In this document: one piece after another, positions 63,259-64,000 of the stretch
Layout: each line of letters opens with the position of its first letter
Position numbering within the stretch: position 1 is the first letter of the stretch
Assembly (NCBI GenBank): GCA_963845495.1
Contig: CAWJTH010000104.1
Span: 1-64,000 of the forward strand
Length of the DNA: 64,000 nt
Origin: JAZKFT01 sp963845495
Lineage (GTDB): Bacteria > Bacteroidota > Bacteroidia > Chitinophagales > Chitinophagaceae
Direction of reading: 5' to 3'
Translations under genes and position numbers: made by a program
The notes under the pieces: generated by a model
What the model saw: the letters and a program-made list of their open reading frames with translations, nothing else
Told to the model about the DNA's origin: nothing
The model's database searches: none

Positions 63259-64000
63259 CTATTGTAAAAAACTAGGCAAAGGAGAAATATCTGTAATGTT
63301 CATACCAGTTTGTTCTGGCTCTGGCGCCCCGCCATTTTCAGTTTTAATGTTGCTAGCGTGGTAGCGATAAGTAGTGTCGGATTTTAATTTAGTTTTAGGA
63401 GCCAGGGTATCTTTCGGCACATTTATTTTTGGCCCGTCATTTTCATCATTGTTTTGATCATCGCTTTGCTCTCCTTTTTTATTTTTATTTCTTTCATCCC
63501 TTTCCATTTTCTCCTTGGCTTCCCGGTCTATTCTTTCTTGGGTTTTCAAATCGTCGTTGGTCATAATCATTTCTTTATTAGCATCCCAACCGTAGCCGTT
63601 GCCCCAATCGTCTGTCCACCTACTACGGTGCCTATGGTTAAAATCAATATTAAACCAGTCATAATCCCTTACCCGATCCGAGATTTTTATTTTCTTTCCT
63701 TCAGGCACAGCTATTACAACCAATACCCTTTGGTTTCTCCATTTATCGGTTCTTGCAACAAAAAAACCTTCGGGCAACACTAGCATATTTCCTTGTTGTT
63801 GTACATCGAAACGAATTTTATTAACCAAATCATCTGCATTTCTTACAGATCTGCCTTCACTAAATTTAACAACCTGCACATGGTATAAACTGTCGTTGCT
63901 TTTTACTACGTTTACCCTTACGTTATTGGCCAGTAAGCTATCTTCTCCTATGCTTGGAAAATTATGAAAATGTATCAAAGTATATTCATCGCTGGTGTTA
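63259..64000 (-). CDS. C-terminal part of a PspC-domain-like envelope protein, runs off the window
   Basis: The frame is open to the window end (at least 246 codons); TTG 63978 is not a convincing start. The visible part has VRVNVVKSNDSLYHVQVVKF, KIRFDVQQQGNMLVLPEGFF, VLVVIAVPEGKKIKISDRVR and DYDWFNIDFN. This is the repetitive beta-type region (DUF4097-like) found after the PspC domain in Bacteroidota proteins. A charged coiled segment (QERIDREAKEKMERDERNK) and an acidic, disordered end follow. The PspC domain and membrane segments would lie beyond 64000. Envelope-stress function is inferred from the family. Confidence 0.5.
   Translation of the reverse strand, partial: NTSDEYTLIHFHNFPSIGEDSLLANNVRVNVVKSNDSLYHVQVVKFSEGRSVRNADDLVNKIRFDVQQQGNMLVLPEGFFVARTDKWRNQRVLVVIAVPEGKKIKISDRVRDYDWFNIDFNHRHRSRWTDDWGNGYGWDANKEMIMTNDDLKTQERIDREAKEKMERDERNKNKKGEQSDDQNNDENDGPKINVPKDTLAPKTKLKSDTTYRYHASNIKTENGGAPEPEQTGMNITDISPLPSFLQ

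Overview
The window looks like a metagenomic contig with two unrelated parts. From about 11.27 kb to 64 kb it is a low-GC Bacteroidota chromosome segment, probably from the Chitinophagaceae or a close relative. The evidence is two SusC/SusD pairs, FecR/ECF-sigma control, a type IX secretion sorting tail, LytTR/LytS two-component systems and an AddB-like nuclease. From 1 to about 11.27 kb the sequence is GC-rich and reads as a patchwork. Positions 1-9.49 kb carry planctomycete-like gene families (WD40 protein with a HEAT-like N-terminus, primase-like proteins, sigma-like protein, tyrosine recombinase, RHS). Positions 9.49-11.26 kb carry actinobacterial-like fragments (TauE, DUF6036, aminotransferase). 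Nearly every gene in this first part is truncated or carries single-base frameshifts, and a T9-G53-A17 homopolymer block lies at 1897-1975. The first 11 kb should be treated as possibly misassembled or low-quality sequence until read mapping confirms it.

Layout of the first part. 2-1136: winged-helix tail, ExeA-like ATPase and the start of a CHC2-type primase-like protein. 1032-1352: sigma-like fragment. 1528-1761: ten copies of CCCAACA/TGTTGGG. 2251-3430: WD40 protein. 3567-4085: IS5-type transposase remnant. 4086-5912: RHS protein. 6120-7119: tyrosine recombinase. 7280-9482: Toprim/P-loop primase-helicase-like protein. 9494-11260: actinobacterial-like fragments.

Layout of the Bacteroidota part. 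A PAS histidine kinase (11.9 kb) faces a seven-gene minus-strand polysaccharide utilisation locus (27.2 to 13.1 kb): SusC, SusD, beta-helix lipoprotein, GH35, GH43, SGNH esterase and six-hairpin glycosidase. Upstream lies a likely regulatory operon of two tandem paralogous propeller sensor kinases and one LytTR regulator (34.5-27.7 kb). An SBBP-propeller surface protein with a frameshifted type IX sorting tail follows (35.3-38.7 kb). Next to it are a 27-unit 21-bp minisatellite and several hairpin-forming dispersed repeats (38.7-39.8 kb), then a LuxR-type regulator with a degenerate receiver. A second Sus-type locus (50.7-41.1 kb) is ordered ECF sigma, FecR anti-sigma, SusC, SusD, endonuclease/exonuclease/phosphatase-fold enzyme and NPP-type phosphodiesterase, which suggests a phosphorus-containing substrate. 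The rest is housekeeping or conserved genes: DUF1801, AHSA1, DUF1810, a LytS/LytTR pair, DUF4395, a class V aminotransferase, an AddB-like nuclease with a palindromic in-frame insertion, a 2-oxoglutarate/Fe(II) oxygenase and a partial PspC-like protein.

The points most worth a second look are the 21-bp array whose units can each fold into a hairpin with paired changes between unit classes, the tandem sensor kinases sharing one regulator, the phosphoesterase Sus locus, the repeat insertion inside addB, and the chimeric, frameshift-rich first 11 kb. No tRNA, rRNA or CRISPR array was seen.
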